The position numbers were made by a program, and so were the translations under genes. This document shows positions 37,708-47,800 of a DNA stretch of 59,262 nt, piece after piece. Origin of the DNA: Trichodesmium sp. MAG_R03 (GTDB lineage Bacteria > Cyanobacteriota > Cyanobacteriia > Cyanobacteriales > Microcoleaceae); the NCBI GenBank assembly GCA_023356535.1, contig JAKQYF010000003.1:1-59262 (forward strand). Reading direction: 5' to 3'. Position 1 is the stretch's first letter. Each line of letters opens with the position of its first letter. The notes beneath the pieces were generated by a model, which was not told where the DNA came from, ran no database searches, and was given only the letters and a program-made list of their open reading frames with translations.

Positions 37708-38141
37708 TGGGACTTTCGGAAAAAATAGCTTCAAAATAAGGTCAAAACCTTATACAGCAATATTTTCACCTTAAACTTACTGTTTTATTGATCTATCTAG
37801 GTTTCAGATATTTTAGGCTAATTCAGGTATTTCTATTGCTAATACTGGGCTTGAAATCATTTTCGGAGGGAAAAAATCTCAAAGTACCGCTAATAGGAAA
37901 TTCAAACAAGATCGTGACAGTAAAACAAGGGAGTAGATAGGGACGTTGCCCGGAATGTCCCTAGGCCCTTGGTAATAGGGAAAACCCTTGCTCTCTATTT
38001 AATTTTCCTATATGGCAACATCTAAGTCTTCCTTAAATACAAAAAAGTTAATGTAGCAGTATTTTTGAAACTGGTATAAATCTTCCTATATCTGCTATCG
38101 TAATTTTCTAACCATTCTTAAAAATATGAACAATTTATAGT
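37708..38141. other. Intergenic within the module
   Basis: A GGGACGTT-AATGTCCC hairpin near 37940 is the only structure, and resembles the R1 core hairpin. No gene is seen. The length suggests the ATPase has its own promoter. Confidence 0.4.
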
Positions 38142-40136
38142 ATGACATCTATGGATCAAATTATTCAAAGACAACTTAATCCTTTCGATCCTGTAACTCT
38201 TTATACCATTAATTTTTGGCAAGAGCAACAAAGTTCTAGCCTAAATGTTGATTCTATTCATCAAAATATTATCACTAACATAGAAACGGTACTTGAGCAG
38301 GTTGCTCAGGAACATCATCCCCGTACTTTGATACTTACGGGTGACTCTGGTTCTGGTAAAAGTTACCTTTTAGGGAGAATCAAAAAATTATTCAATACTA
38401 AAGCTTTTTTTGTCTATGTCAATCCTTGGCCTCATAGTGATTATATTTGGCGACATATTTTGCGCCAAACTGTTGACTGTCTGATGAAAACTCCGGATGG
38501 TCAAACCGATTCTCAGCTATTACTATGGCTCAAAAATCTATTAACTTTTCAAAATAGTAGTTTGCTCAAAAAAATTACTGGTGAAAGAAGAGTATTCATT
38601 AGAAACCTAAAGGCAATTTACCCTTCTGGAATTTATAATCCTAATGATTTTTTCAGTGCCCTCTATTATCTACTAGATACTGAATATAGCCCTGTTGCTT
38701 GTGAATGGTTACGGGGGGATGATTTGGATGAAGGAGATTTAAAATGTTTGGGTATTAAAAGTAGTATAGATTCTGAAGACTCTGCCCAAAAAATTATTAC
38801 TAACTTGGGAATTATTTCTGCTGCATCTCAACCTATTGTTTTATGTTTTGATAATCTTGATAATATTCCTCGCTTGTTAAATGGAACCTTAGATTTACAA
38901 GCATTATTTAATGTTAATTCTAGTATTCATACTCACTATCCACAAAATTTTCTGATAATTATTAGTATTATTACGAGTACCTGGAAACAAAATTCTGAAT
39001 TGATTCAACCAGCAGATAAAGCCAGAATTAATGCGGGATATTTCCATTTAAAACCAATTACCTTAGAACAAGGCGAAGCTATATTAGAAGCTCGTTTAAA
39101 TCCTTTGCATTCCCTGGCAAAAGCCAAGCCTAAATCAGCTATTTTTCCTTTATCAAAAGAAATATTAGAACAAAAGTTTCCCAGGGGAAGAACTCTACCT
39201 CGAAATATATTAGAATTGGGACGTCAGGAATATGAGCAGTACAAACTAAAATTATTGAATCAGACACAGAATAGTCAAGATTTCACACTAGAAACAAAAT
39301 TGGCGACTTTTAAGTTGATTTGGCAAGAAAACTACAAAAAGACTCAGAAAAAAATTAGCAAAATCACTAATTTAGCGGCACCGGAATTGATTCGGATGTT
39401 ACAAGAAGTCTTCAATGCTTTAAAGTTTCAGAAGGTAAAAACTAAATTATTAAGTGGGAAGTATGCCAGCCATTCTTTGAGTTATCAAAAACAAAATCAA
39501 GAGCCAATTATTGGTGTAGTTTGGACAGAAGATCCAAATATGAATAGTTTTTACAATACGATGAATGCTTGTCAGAAAGTAGTGAATCAAAAATTGTGTC
39601 AAACTTTATATTTGCTGAGAGCTGCTGAGGTGGGAAATGCTGAAAATCTTAGCCATCAAATATATAGAAAAATTTTCCAAGGTAGGTCGAAAAATATTCA
39701 TATTAAACCTAATCTGGAATCGGTGCATTTTTTGGCGACATATCATAGTTTGGTGAATGCTGCCCTAGCTAATGAGTTAGTTATTGAAGGCAATATTATT
39801 AATATGAAAGAGTTTGAAGAGATAATTTTTGATTCACAAATTTTAAATCACTGTAGCCTATTACAAGATTTGTCTATAGTTGTTTCCCCAGATACTCAAA
39901 AACAGCAAAAGGAGCTAGATAAAAACGAGATAAAGGATTTTGTGTTAAATTTAATTAGACAACAAAGTTTTATGGAACGCGACAGCATAATTGAAAATAC
40001 ACTAAATCAATTTGTCAAAATAGAACATTCAACAATTGATATAATAATAGCAGAGCTTGAGGGAGAAAACAAAATAAAAATTATTGCTCCTACATCAAAA
40101 TTAGATGAACAATTAGTTTGTTTTGTTCCTGGTTAA
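38142..40136 (+). CDS. P-loop ATPase (ORC/STAND-like) of unknown function
   Basis: 664 residues. Walker A is LTGDSGSGKSYLLGRI (GDSGSGKS at 67-74), Walker B VLCFDNLD at about 233-240, and a sensor-like SIITSTW lies near 285. After the AAA-type domain come helical segments and a C-terminal winged-helix-like unit (DFVLNLIRQQSFMERDSIIE, LEGENKIKII). Near 460 is a restriction-endonuclease-like strand pair (IIGVVWTEDPN) of uncertain meaning. The combination with an upstream winged-helix protein and a downstream Cas4-like protein suggests a DNA-handling or defence role; that is inference. Start could also be the Met four codons in. Confidence 0.78.
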   Translation: MTSMDQIIQRQLNPFDPVTLYTINFWQEQQSSSLNVDSIHQNIITNIETVLEQVAQEHHPRTLILTGDSGSGKSYLLGRIKKLFNTKAFFVYVNPWPHSDYIWRHILRQTVDCLMKTPDGQTDSQLLLWLKNLLTFQNSSLLKKITGERRVFIRNLKAIYPSGIYNPNDFFSALYYLLDTEYSPVACEWLRGDDLDEGDLKCLGIKSSIDSEDSAQKIITNLGIISAASQPIVLCFDNLDNIPRLLNGTLDLQALFNVNSSIHTHYPQNFLIIISIITSTWKQNSELIQPADKARINAGYFHLKPITLEQGEAILEARLNPLHSLAKAKPKSAIFPLSKEILEQKFPRGRTLPRNILELGRQEYEQYKLKLLNQTQNSQDFTLETKLATFKLIWQENYKKTQKKISKITNLAAPELIRMLQEVFNALKFQKVKTKLLSGKYASHSLSYQKQNQEPIIGVVWTEDPNMNSFYNTMNACQKVVNQKLCQTLYLLRAAEVGNAENLSHQIYRKIFQGRSKNIHIKPNLESVHFLATYHSLVNAALANELVIEGNIINMKEFEEIIFDSQILNHCSLLQDLSIVVSPDTQKQQKELDKNEIKDFVLNLIRQQSFMERDSIIENTLNQFVKIEHSTIDIIIAELEGENKIKIIAPTSKLDEQLVCFVPG

Positions 40137-40493
40137 TAAGGAATTTCTAATTGATGATTAGGATGATTAACTAGAATTAAGTGCCTATTCCAAATTAACA
40201 AAGAAAGGCAGAAGATAGAGGGCAGGAGACAGGAGGGATTCCCATGGGACGCCGAAGGTACAAAACTTCTGGCGACCAAAGGTAGCGGGGGTTTCAATCC
40301 CACATTGAACTCAAGTGCAGTGGCTACCGTTAAGGAGGGGTCAGGGTCTCCTCCTAAAGGTCACCTTTTGCCTTCTGCCTCCGTGCCTCCGCGTCTCCTG
40401 CCTTCTCAATTCCTTAATTTTCTTCCCTGTGATTTTTATAAGATAGGCTGTTTAGCACCTAGAGTATGTGTAATTAATTTTGCACAACTACTT

Positions 40494-40882
40494 AGAGTTT
40501 GCTGAAAAAGTCTTTTTGAGGAGTAGGGGACCCACCTCTAACTCCGACCGTGGATTGGGAAGTAGAGACCTTGTATGCAATGTCCGTACCGCTAGGGATG
40601 AGGAATTTATAGAGGAGATAGTCGAATATACAGCGCTTTCCATTGTTATGAGGTACACCCGCGCGGGGAAGATGCCCACACTATATGATTTTCACCATTT
40701 ACCCTGTACATCATTTGCCCGAAATCTGCTGTATTTGTATTTGTCCCTTGATTTTTCTGCCATGGTCAACCCAAAATGCTAACTTTTTGAGCTTGAAGGA
40801 CCCAAAACTAGGCACTTTTTTTACCCCAAAAAAGGCTAAAGCTTTTACGGATCAATGCTTTGATCTTGAATTAGTGAGCCCT
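40494..40882 (+). mobile_element. R1 MITE copy f carrying a nested R2
   Basis: AGAGTTTGCTGAAAAAG to TTAGTGAGCCCT with exact ACTT duplications (40490-40493, 40883-40886). It is 389 bp because of the 105-bp R2 insertion. Confidence 0.9.
40629..40733 (+). mobile_element. R2 MITE nested in R1
   Basis: TACAGCGCTTTCC to AATCTGCTGTA. Deleting it at the TA dinucleotides gives GTCGAATATATTTGTATTTG, the normal R1 sequence at this point. Confidence 0.9.
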
Positions 40883-41126
40883 ACTTAATATAAACTATAG
40901 CAATTCCCATCTCTGAGTGAGGTGCAAAATTCCTTTGTTGCGCGGAAGTAGGCAAGGATGTTCCATGTAACGTTTCTAGATCCTAGTAATTAGGGAAACA
41001 GGGAATAGAAAATAAAAAAAACAATTGTACCTCAGTAAGTTGAGAAACGTTATAGATAAAACTAATAATTATTAAAAATTGTTAGTTACGTTAAGAAAAA
41101 AACAGGAAAATCAAAATAGTTTGTCA

Positions 41127-42041
41127 ATGCCAATAAGTAATAAACCACAATTACAATCTCCACCATTTAGTATTAATGATGTTAAAGTTGCTTTTGATTG
41201 CCCGCGTTTGTTTTATTTGAAACATAATTTTGGAGGCGATTATTCATTTTTACCACAGGATTATATCCAAGAAATTGATAATGCTTTTCTTGATTTAGCT
41301 AATCAGTTGATGAATATGATTTGGCAAGAATCTAGAATTAAAGTTTTGTTTGCAGGGAAATTTGAAGGGCTGGTGGTAGGGGCGATCGCTAATCAAATAC
41401 AACAATTATTTTATGAGTTTATTTTCTTTCCTTATTTACAAACCCTAATTAAAAAAGATGCTACTTTAGGAACGGCATTGTATCAAGTTTGGCAAGTATT
41501 AACTAAACTGATTTTTAATATATCTGAAATCATTGTGAAAAATAGGCGTTACTGCAATGAAAATGTTGTAGTTCGTCGCACATTAATTACGGCCGAAATC
41601 CCAGTAGATTATACTTTTAAAATGCCATATAGTAAGATTCAAAAATTAACTGGAAAAGTTAATAATTTAATTTTTGATTTTGAGTCTCGCCGTTTGTATA
41701 TAGTTCATTATCAAACTTATGAAACTGTAGAAGCATTCCCTGAGTTAATGGCGCTTGCTCTCTATAGTTTTTTGCTGAAAGAAAAGAAAAAAGTGTCTGT
41801 TGATGCTGTTGTTTATTGGGTTTTGCCTAAGTTGGGAGAGTATCATCACTCATGGGAAAAGCTGGAGAATATGGTGGAGAGTTTAGTTCCCAGTAAGTTA
41901 GAGAAGATGCGAGAGTGGTTAAGATGGGAGGAGTTTCAACCTGACCCACCTCCACCAACAGAGAAAGAGTATTTGTGTGATATTTGCCCTCAGAGGGAAA
42001 AGTGTCAGAGTTTTTTTGATAGGGGTAAAGTAGAGGGGTAA
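41127..42041 (+). CDS. Cas4/RecB-like Fe-S protein with degenerate nuclease site
   Basis: About 304 residues from ATG 41127 (the frame runs back to TTG 41079). The N-terminal INDVKVAFDCPRLFYLKH and the C-terminal LCDICPQREKCQSFF supply the four cysteines (one plus CX2CX5C) of a 4Fe-4S cluster as in Cas4, AddB and Dna2-like nucleases. The PD-(D/E)XK core should be GxxD...(D/E)YKT, but here reads GKVNNLIFDF and IVHYQTYET: Asp to Asn, acidic to His, Lys to Gln. It may be a non-catalytic DNA-binding protein. Third gene in line after the winged-helix and ATPase genes. Confidence 0.72.
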   Translation: MPISNKPQLQSPPFSINDVKVAFDCPRLFYLKHNFGGDYSFLPQDYIQEIDNAFLDLANQLMNMIWQESRIKVLFAGKFEGLVVGAIANQIQQLFYEFIFFPYLQTLIKKDATLGTALYQVWQVLTKLIFNISEIIVKNRRYCNENVVVRRTLITAEIPVDYTFKMPYSKIQKLTGKVNNLIFDFESRRLYIVHYQTYETVEAFPELMALALYSFLLKEKKKVSVDAVVYWVLPKLGEYHHSWEKLENMVESLVPSKLEKMREWLRWEEFQPDPPPPTEKEYLCDICPQREKCQSFFDRGKVEG

Positions 42042-42189
42042 ATCAAGCCATAAGCTAGAATTTAGAATTTAGAATTTATTAAGGAAGAGGAAAGAAGGAA
42101 GACTAGAATTGGAGATGTCTATTGAAAAAAAGGGAAGAATGATACAGATAGCTGTCTAAAATGAATTAGAGCAGCTCTTTTTACCTACA

Positions 42190-42375
42190 TTAATGTCCTT
42201 TTAATCCTAAAAGTTCTAAGCTTATGACTGCCCAAGATGCGGTAATTTTCATAGCAGCGTCAATGAAGCAGATGGCTAAAACATCCCACACGCCGGACTC
42301 TTTGTAGTTAAATTTCACTGTTATTACCCTGTTGTTGCGCAATACTCGGTAATGTTCGGGAAAAGCAAGTGTCAT
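42190..42375 (-). CDS. Doubtful small ORF
   Basis: 61 codons, MTLAFPEHYRVLRNNRVITV and a weakly hydrophobic end AVISLELLGLKGH. Composition is protein-like, yet there is no ribosome binding site and no family I know. It may be a remnant. Confidence 0.25.
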   Translation of the reverse strand: MTLAFPEHYRVLRNNRVITVKFNYKESGVWDVLAICFIDAAMKITASWAVISLELLGLKGH

Positions 42376-42393
42376 TTAGAAACATAAATTAAA

Positions 42394-42593
42394 TAATACC
42401 AATTTTATAAATGTTTGTTACAGATGGTAGAAGGAAGGAATAAGAAAGAAGGAACAATGAAGAAGAGGTAAAAATCGAAAAAAAACAGAAAAATGATAGA
42501 TCAAGCTATCTAAAATAAATTAGAGCAGCTATTTTTAAGCATATCTGATTGAGATGACCTTTTTGTAGTATTCTTTTTTCAAATTGGTATAAG
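42394..42593. mobile_element. R6 MITE, longer copy
   Basis: TAATACCAATTTTATAAATG at the left and TTTTTTCAAATTGGTATAA at the right; 200 bp. The interior differs from the 22227 copy, as often in MITE families. Confidence 0.6.
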
Positions 42594-43155
42594 ATCAGAA
42601 ATTTGTAGTTTGTGCCTGGGAAATCTTTTGAGCGTAATTAATTTTCTCCGGCTTTATTTTGTTCTCATTCCTTAGCTTTTTAGTCTTTGCAGGTTTATTG
42701 GGGGATGTTCCCATGTGGCAAAAGCATCCAGGGTTTGCGATCGCTACATTCATCCAACAAAGCCAGTATTAACCGTTCCCTGTAAGTCAATATTGGGAGG
42801 TTGAAAACCAAATATATATGTTTGAGTACCTTTGTGGTAAGATTTTTGACATGAAAAAATAGAATTGCTATATATGGTGTTTACTTTGAGAAAAAACCGA
42901 GAAAACATTCTTATATCATGTCCGGTTGAATAGGTATAAATAAATTAGGGAGAAGTAGGGACGAACGGCCGTTTTGCTTGCGCATACTGCGTTAACGCTG
43001 CGCGACATAAAACGCCCCTACAGGAGTCAGGAGGGAAGAGGAGGAAGTCTTTTATCACTAATTATCCGGACATGATATTACAGTATTTTTGTCAAATAAA
43101 CCCCCTTGATGAAAAAAACAGTACAAAGATTCTGATTTTGTTTGTCGTGATAATT

Positions 43156-43461
43156 AGGGCTTGCTAATTAAATATTAAAGCATTGATACATAAAGGTTTC
43201 ATCATTTTTAGGAGCGAAAAAAAGTGTCTAGTTTTCGCTCCTGAGAGATCAATTTGTTAGTATTTTGGGCGCTTCCTAGGCATAAAAATCAAGGTACAAA
43301 TATATCCGACTACCTCATCTATCAATTTCCCGTTTTTCTGTAGGGCCGTAACCCTTAGCAACATGAAACGCATTTTTGTTATGCAACGTCCCTACATCTC
43401 CTCCTGGAAGATATTAGGAGTGTGTCCCCTACTCCTGAAAAAGACTTTTTCAGCAAGCCCT
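43156..43461 (-). mobile_element. R1 MITE copy g, complete
   Basis: AGGGCTTGCTAATTA to TTTTTCAGCAAGCCCT, 306 bp, exact AATT duplications at both sides (43152-43155, 43462-43465). Confidence 0.92.
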
Positions 43462-43551
43462 AATTATAGAACTTTTAAAAATATGGCATTGGCATTTGTT
43501 TTGCGATCGCTTGTTTATAGTTCTATTTTAGATTTTTGTGGTTCATTTAAA

Positions 43552-43642
43552 TAGGACTTACGCATGAACGCTATTGGTAGGGTGTGTTACCCCTAGCGTA
43601 ACGGACCAAGGCACTATATATAGAGCCTTGGCGTAAGTCCTG
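43552..43642 (+). mobile_element. R3 MITE, 91-bp form
   Basis: TAGGACTTACGCATGAACGC to TTGGCGTAAGTCCTG; exact TTAAA duplications (43547-43551, 43643-43647). Confidence 0.92.
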
Positions 43643-43724
43643 TTAAATTGATTAAATCTTTGATATTGACTATAAAATCAAACCATGATACATTCAGTGG
43701 AATATACAAAATGTTTAATATATT

Positions 43725-43856
43725 TAGGACTTACCCATGAACGCTATTGGTAGGATGTGTTTTGCTGACGCAAAGCGGAGCGAACGCTTCGCGACTTGAA
43801 TTGCGCACTTCGTAACGCACCAAGGCTCTATATATTGTACCTTTGCGTAAGTCCTG
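43725..43856 (+). mobile_element. R3 MITE, 132-bp form, just upstream of a gene
   Basis: TAGGACTTACCCATGAACGC to TTTGCGTAAGTCCTG; exact ATATT duplications (43720-43724, 43857-43861). It ends 22 bp before the ATG at 43879. Confidence 0.92.
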
Positions 43857-43878
43857 ATATTAATAGTTTATAGTAAAA

Positions 43879-44661
43879 ATGAAAATTATAAGAAACATTT
43901 TAAATGACATCAAAAAAGGGGAAAATATAGATGGGTATCTGGCCTTATTTATAGGATTAATTTGTTCATTTATAGGAATATTTAATATCTCATTAAAATA
44001 TGTTTTTACAGCTATTTCCACAGTGCTAACCTTATTAGCATTAGGGATTTTAATGGATAGAAAAAATACTCAAAAAGTATCAAAACTATTGGAAGATTTA
44101 ACTATAAAACAAAATGAAATTTTTGCCCAGAGGGATAAATCTTTTTTCTATAATAATATTTTAGAATCTATTAGTAATGCCAAAGAAGAGATTTGTATAC
44201 TCGCTCGCTCTGGAAGTACCTTAAAATCTTTTGATGAGGAGATTCAAGAAGCTATCAATAGAAATTGTCAAGTACGCATTATTTTGTGTGCTAGGAATCA
44301 AGAAACAATTAATTCAATGGCTTTTAGAGGTTATAATACGACAAATCACAGTGCAATAATTAGTGAAATAGACAATTCTATTCGTAATTTAAAAAGCTTA
44401 AAAGAAAAAATCAATAAGTCTCAAATATATCTTTTAAAAATACGAGAAATAAAATATTTACCTCCTATTGGTCTTTCTATTGCTGATCCAGAATCAATTG
44501 ATGGTAAACTATTTGCTTTATTAGTTTCTTTTCGTTCTCAGTCTCGTTCTGGTCCTAGTATCTTATTGAAGAAAAAAAATGATATTGGCCTATTTAATTA
44601 TTTTAAAAAGGAATTTGATAATTACTGGGAGGCAGCAGATGAAATTATAGAATTCAAATAA
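43879..44661 (+). CDS. Two-TM protein with a PLD-like cytoplasmic domain
   Basis: 260 residues. Two adjacent transmembrane helices at about 19-39 and 41-60 (YLALFIGLICSFIGIFNISL; VFTAISTVLTLLALGIL), a short coiled linker, then a domain at 90-255 whose ILESISNAKEEICILARSGS and AINRNCQVRIILCARN strands match the first half of phospholipase-D-like folds. No HxK(x4)D motif is visible, so it may not be catalytic. The layout is like membrane-anchored effectors or sensors in defence islands, but this is an inference. Its promoter region is R3 MITE sequence. Confidence 0.72.
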   Translation: MKIIRNILNDIKKGENIDGYLALFIGLICSFIGIFNISLKYVFTAISTVLTLLALGILMDRKNTQKVSKLLEDLTIKQNEIFAQRDKSFFYNNILESISNAKEEICILARSGSTLKSFDEEIQEAINRNCQVRIILCARNQETINSMAFRGYNTTNHSAIISEIDNSIRNLKSLKEKINKSQIYLLKIREIKYLPPIGLSIADPESIDGKLFALLVSFRSQSRSGPSILLKKKNDIGLFNYFKKEFDNYWEAADEIIEFK

Positions 44662-44866
44662 TTTGTTTTTAGGACTGACGCAAAAACACTATAATATTAT
44701 ATTATGTAGTAGTAACCTCAATTACTGAGATTTTATCCCATCTACATTGACTATTAAATAATTTAGTTATAGCAGATATTCTTAACTTTTACCTGTTGTT
44801 TTATCCATACCACAAAATTGATTCAGTAAACCCTAAATGATAGCTGACAGCTGAATGCTTACTAAA

Positions 44867-47800
44867 TTAAACCACCGCCTGTTTATTCAAAACAATCAAC
44901 TCTTTAAAACTCTCATTATCCAACTCTGTCAACCAAGATTCATCAGAACCAACAATCGCACTTGCCACCTTTTTCTTATCCTCAATCATCTGGTCAATAC
45001 GCTCCTCTAAAGTACCCAACGCCAAAAATTTATGAACAAAAACATTTTTCTTTTGACCTATTCTAAAAGCTCTATCAGTCGCTTGATCCTCCACCGCCGG
45101 ATTCCACCAACGGTCAAAATGAAATACATGATTTGCCTTAGTTAAAGTAATCCCCACACCTCCAGCTTTTAAAGACAAAATAAACACTGAAGGTGCAGTT
45201 TCTTGGTCTTGAAATTCCCTAATCATTTCTTCCCTTTTCTGTCGCGCTGTTCCCCCATGTAAATAATAACAATTGTAATAAAAAGACTGTTTAAAATAGT
45301 CTTGTAAAGCCTCACCAATTTCTGTAAATTGAGTAAAAACTAACAAACTATCTCCCTCAGAAATAACCTCCTCACTCATCTCACTCAAACGTTCTAATTT
45401 ATGAGAACGTTCTGGTGTAAATTCACTCCTATCCTATAAAAATTGACGGGGATGATTACAAATTTGTTTGAGTTTCATCAATGTTGATAACATCAATCCT
45501 TTACGTTGAATTCCTTCAACATTTTTCAACTGTTCTATCACATCTTTAACAATTGCCTCATATAAATAAGCCTGTTCCTTAGTCAAATTACAATATTATT
45601 TATGTTCAACTTTATCAGGTAAATCCTTAATAATATCCTGGTCAGTTTTAATCCTTCTGAGAATAAAAGGTTGAACCAACTTCTTTAAAAAAAATCGGCT
45701 GGACCTGATTATTCTCTTTCTGAATTGGCATCTCAAAATTCCGACGAAATTGAGCCTCTTTTCCCAGATATCCAGGATTGAGAAAATTAAAAATAGACCA
45801 TAAATCTAACAGCCGATTTTCCACCGGAGTTCCCGTTAAAGCCAAACAATGTTGAGCTGATAATTTAAAATAGCCTTCGTTTGAGCAGCCTTTGGATTTT
45901 TAATATTTTGAGCTTCATCTAAAACAATTCTATGCCAATTTATCCCCTCTAAAAGTTTTCTATCTTTTCTAGCCAAAGTAAAAGAAGTAATCACAAGATC
46001 AGAATTTAAACTAACATTTTCAAATTCCTTTTCATCTTGAATTCGACTACCCCCATGATAGACAATAACCTTTAAATGAGGAGCAAACTTTTCAACTTCC
46101 TTTTGCCAGTTACCAACTACAGAAGTAGGAGCAACTAATAAAGTCGGCAAAGCCTTTTTTGAAGACTCTTTTTCCATCACTAACCAAGCAATTACTTGCA
46201 CAGTTTTACCAAGTCCCATATCATCAGCTAAACAACCATTTAATCCTAACTGTTCCAAAAATTGAATCCAAGAAACTCCCCGTTTTTGATACTCTCTCAA
46301 AGTACCTTTTAATTTCTTGGGATTATCAATTATTTCTAGACAATTAGGATCTTGCAATTTAGCCATCATTATCCCTAAACTTTCATCCGGTTCCACTTCA
46401 AATTCCGAACTAACTTCCGATGCTTTTTGCAACAACTCTAGCAAAGTGAATTCAGGCTTTTCTTTTTGATAAGTTTGCCAAAAATCTAGCATTTTTTGCA
46501 TTTGATTTTGATCTAATTCCATCCACTGGCCCCTAAACTTTACTAAAGGACTTTTAGCATTAACTAACTGCTTCCATTCCTTAGCAGTAATAGGTTGATC
46601 TCCAATAGCTAATTCATATTGATATTGAATCAGAGTTTCTAACTAAAAATAACCTTTTTTTGCAGAAGTAGGAGCTGATTTTTTAGGAAAAGCTTTGAGA
46701 CAAATTTTTGCCCGTTGACGACCTTGAGGAGTCCACCAAGCAGGAACAATTACTTTATAACCTACATCTTCTAATATCCAAGCAGTTTCTTTGAGAAAAT
46801 CAAATGCTTCTGTTAGAGTGAAAGAAAAACTAACTGGTTTATCTGTTTCTAATCCCTGTCAAATTAAAGGATAAATCCTCGCAGCATAACCTAAATTTAA
46901 TAGTAAATCTTTTTCAAAATATTTGCCAAACTGTTTTTTTGTAGCTGTTTTTTTATCTGATTTTGACTTCAATATTCCTCTAATGCTAGTTTCAAAGAAG
47001 GGTCTTTTTTCAATGAAACAATGAATTTTAGATACCAAGCATTAGGAGATTTTTCTGATGCTTCTTCTAATTGAAAACAGAGGTGAAAAGCAGAATTATC
47101 TTGTGCACCAACAAGTTTTTTTCCAAGTTTGCCATTTTTGATATTCTCTTAAAGTAGCATCATCCGACCAAGGTGGTTGAGGAGATTGGATACTCAAACA
47201 ACCCGTCAGTAGTCGAGAGCCAGTTAATTTTTTCTCAAAGACAGCAGGAATGGGAGCTTCGGTGACAATTTTGTTGAGCAAGCATTCGGAAAAATGACGC
47301 AGTAGGGTTTCTTGATCGTAAAATTCTAGGGTTGCAGTCCCTTGATCAAAACCAGAAATACAAGCAAGGGGCATATATTCGAGATAATAATTAATTTGAT
47401 CTTCATAACATAGGGAGATAATTTCCCAAGTTGGATATATTTCAAAGAATGGTGTATTCTTTTTCCGTCTTCCGTTTGTTTGCTCCAACTCTCGATATTT
47501 TAAGGCAGGAATGTATTGATCTTTAAAAATAATTGATTTAAAAGATTGGGAGTAATGATACCAGAAAAGTAAGTCTGCTCCTAGTTGTACTTGAGCGACA
47601 TTATAAAGACAGAGAAAGTGAATTTCGTTGAGTAGTTTGATAATAAGAGTAAGATGATAACAGTCAATTTCCCAAAGTTGCCATTCCGTGGCTTCTGGTG
47701 GTTCGGTTTCTAGGTAACGACCTAATTCTGGTGAGGGTAAAGGTTGACTGTTGCTGCTAGGCAGAAGGAAGTATTTGGTAGCTACATCTTGGTTGAGAGT

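Larger units (their letters stand above)
40137..41126. other. Intergenic with a long R1/R2 composite
   Basis: GC-richer, palindromic sequence at 40240-40400 is followed by R1 copy f with R2 inside. Several open frames here run through the repeats and are not genes. Confidence 0.5.
42042..43878. other. Intergenic, MITE cluster upstream of the two-TM gene
   Basis: R6 (42394-42593), a palindromic stretch at 42960-43030 (GCTTGCGCATACTGCGTTAA and nearby), R1 copy g, then two R3 elements 82 bp apart. A possible small ORF at 42190 is listed apart. Confidence 0.55.

Noticed and set aside
40284..40300. GTTTCAATCCCAC resembles the end of many CRISPR repeats and a tRNA T-arm
   Set aside because: It occurs only once, no spacer periodicity or tRNA cloverleaf can be drawn around it.
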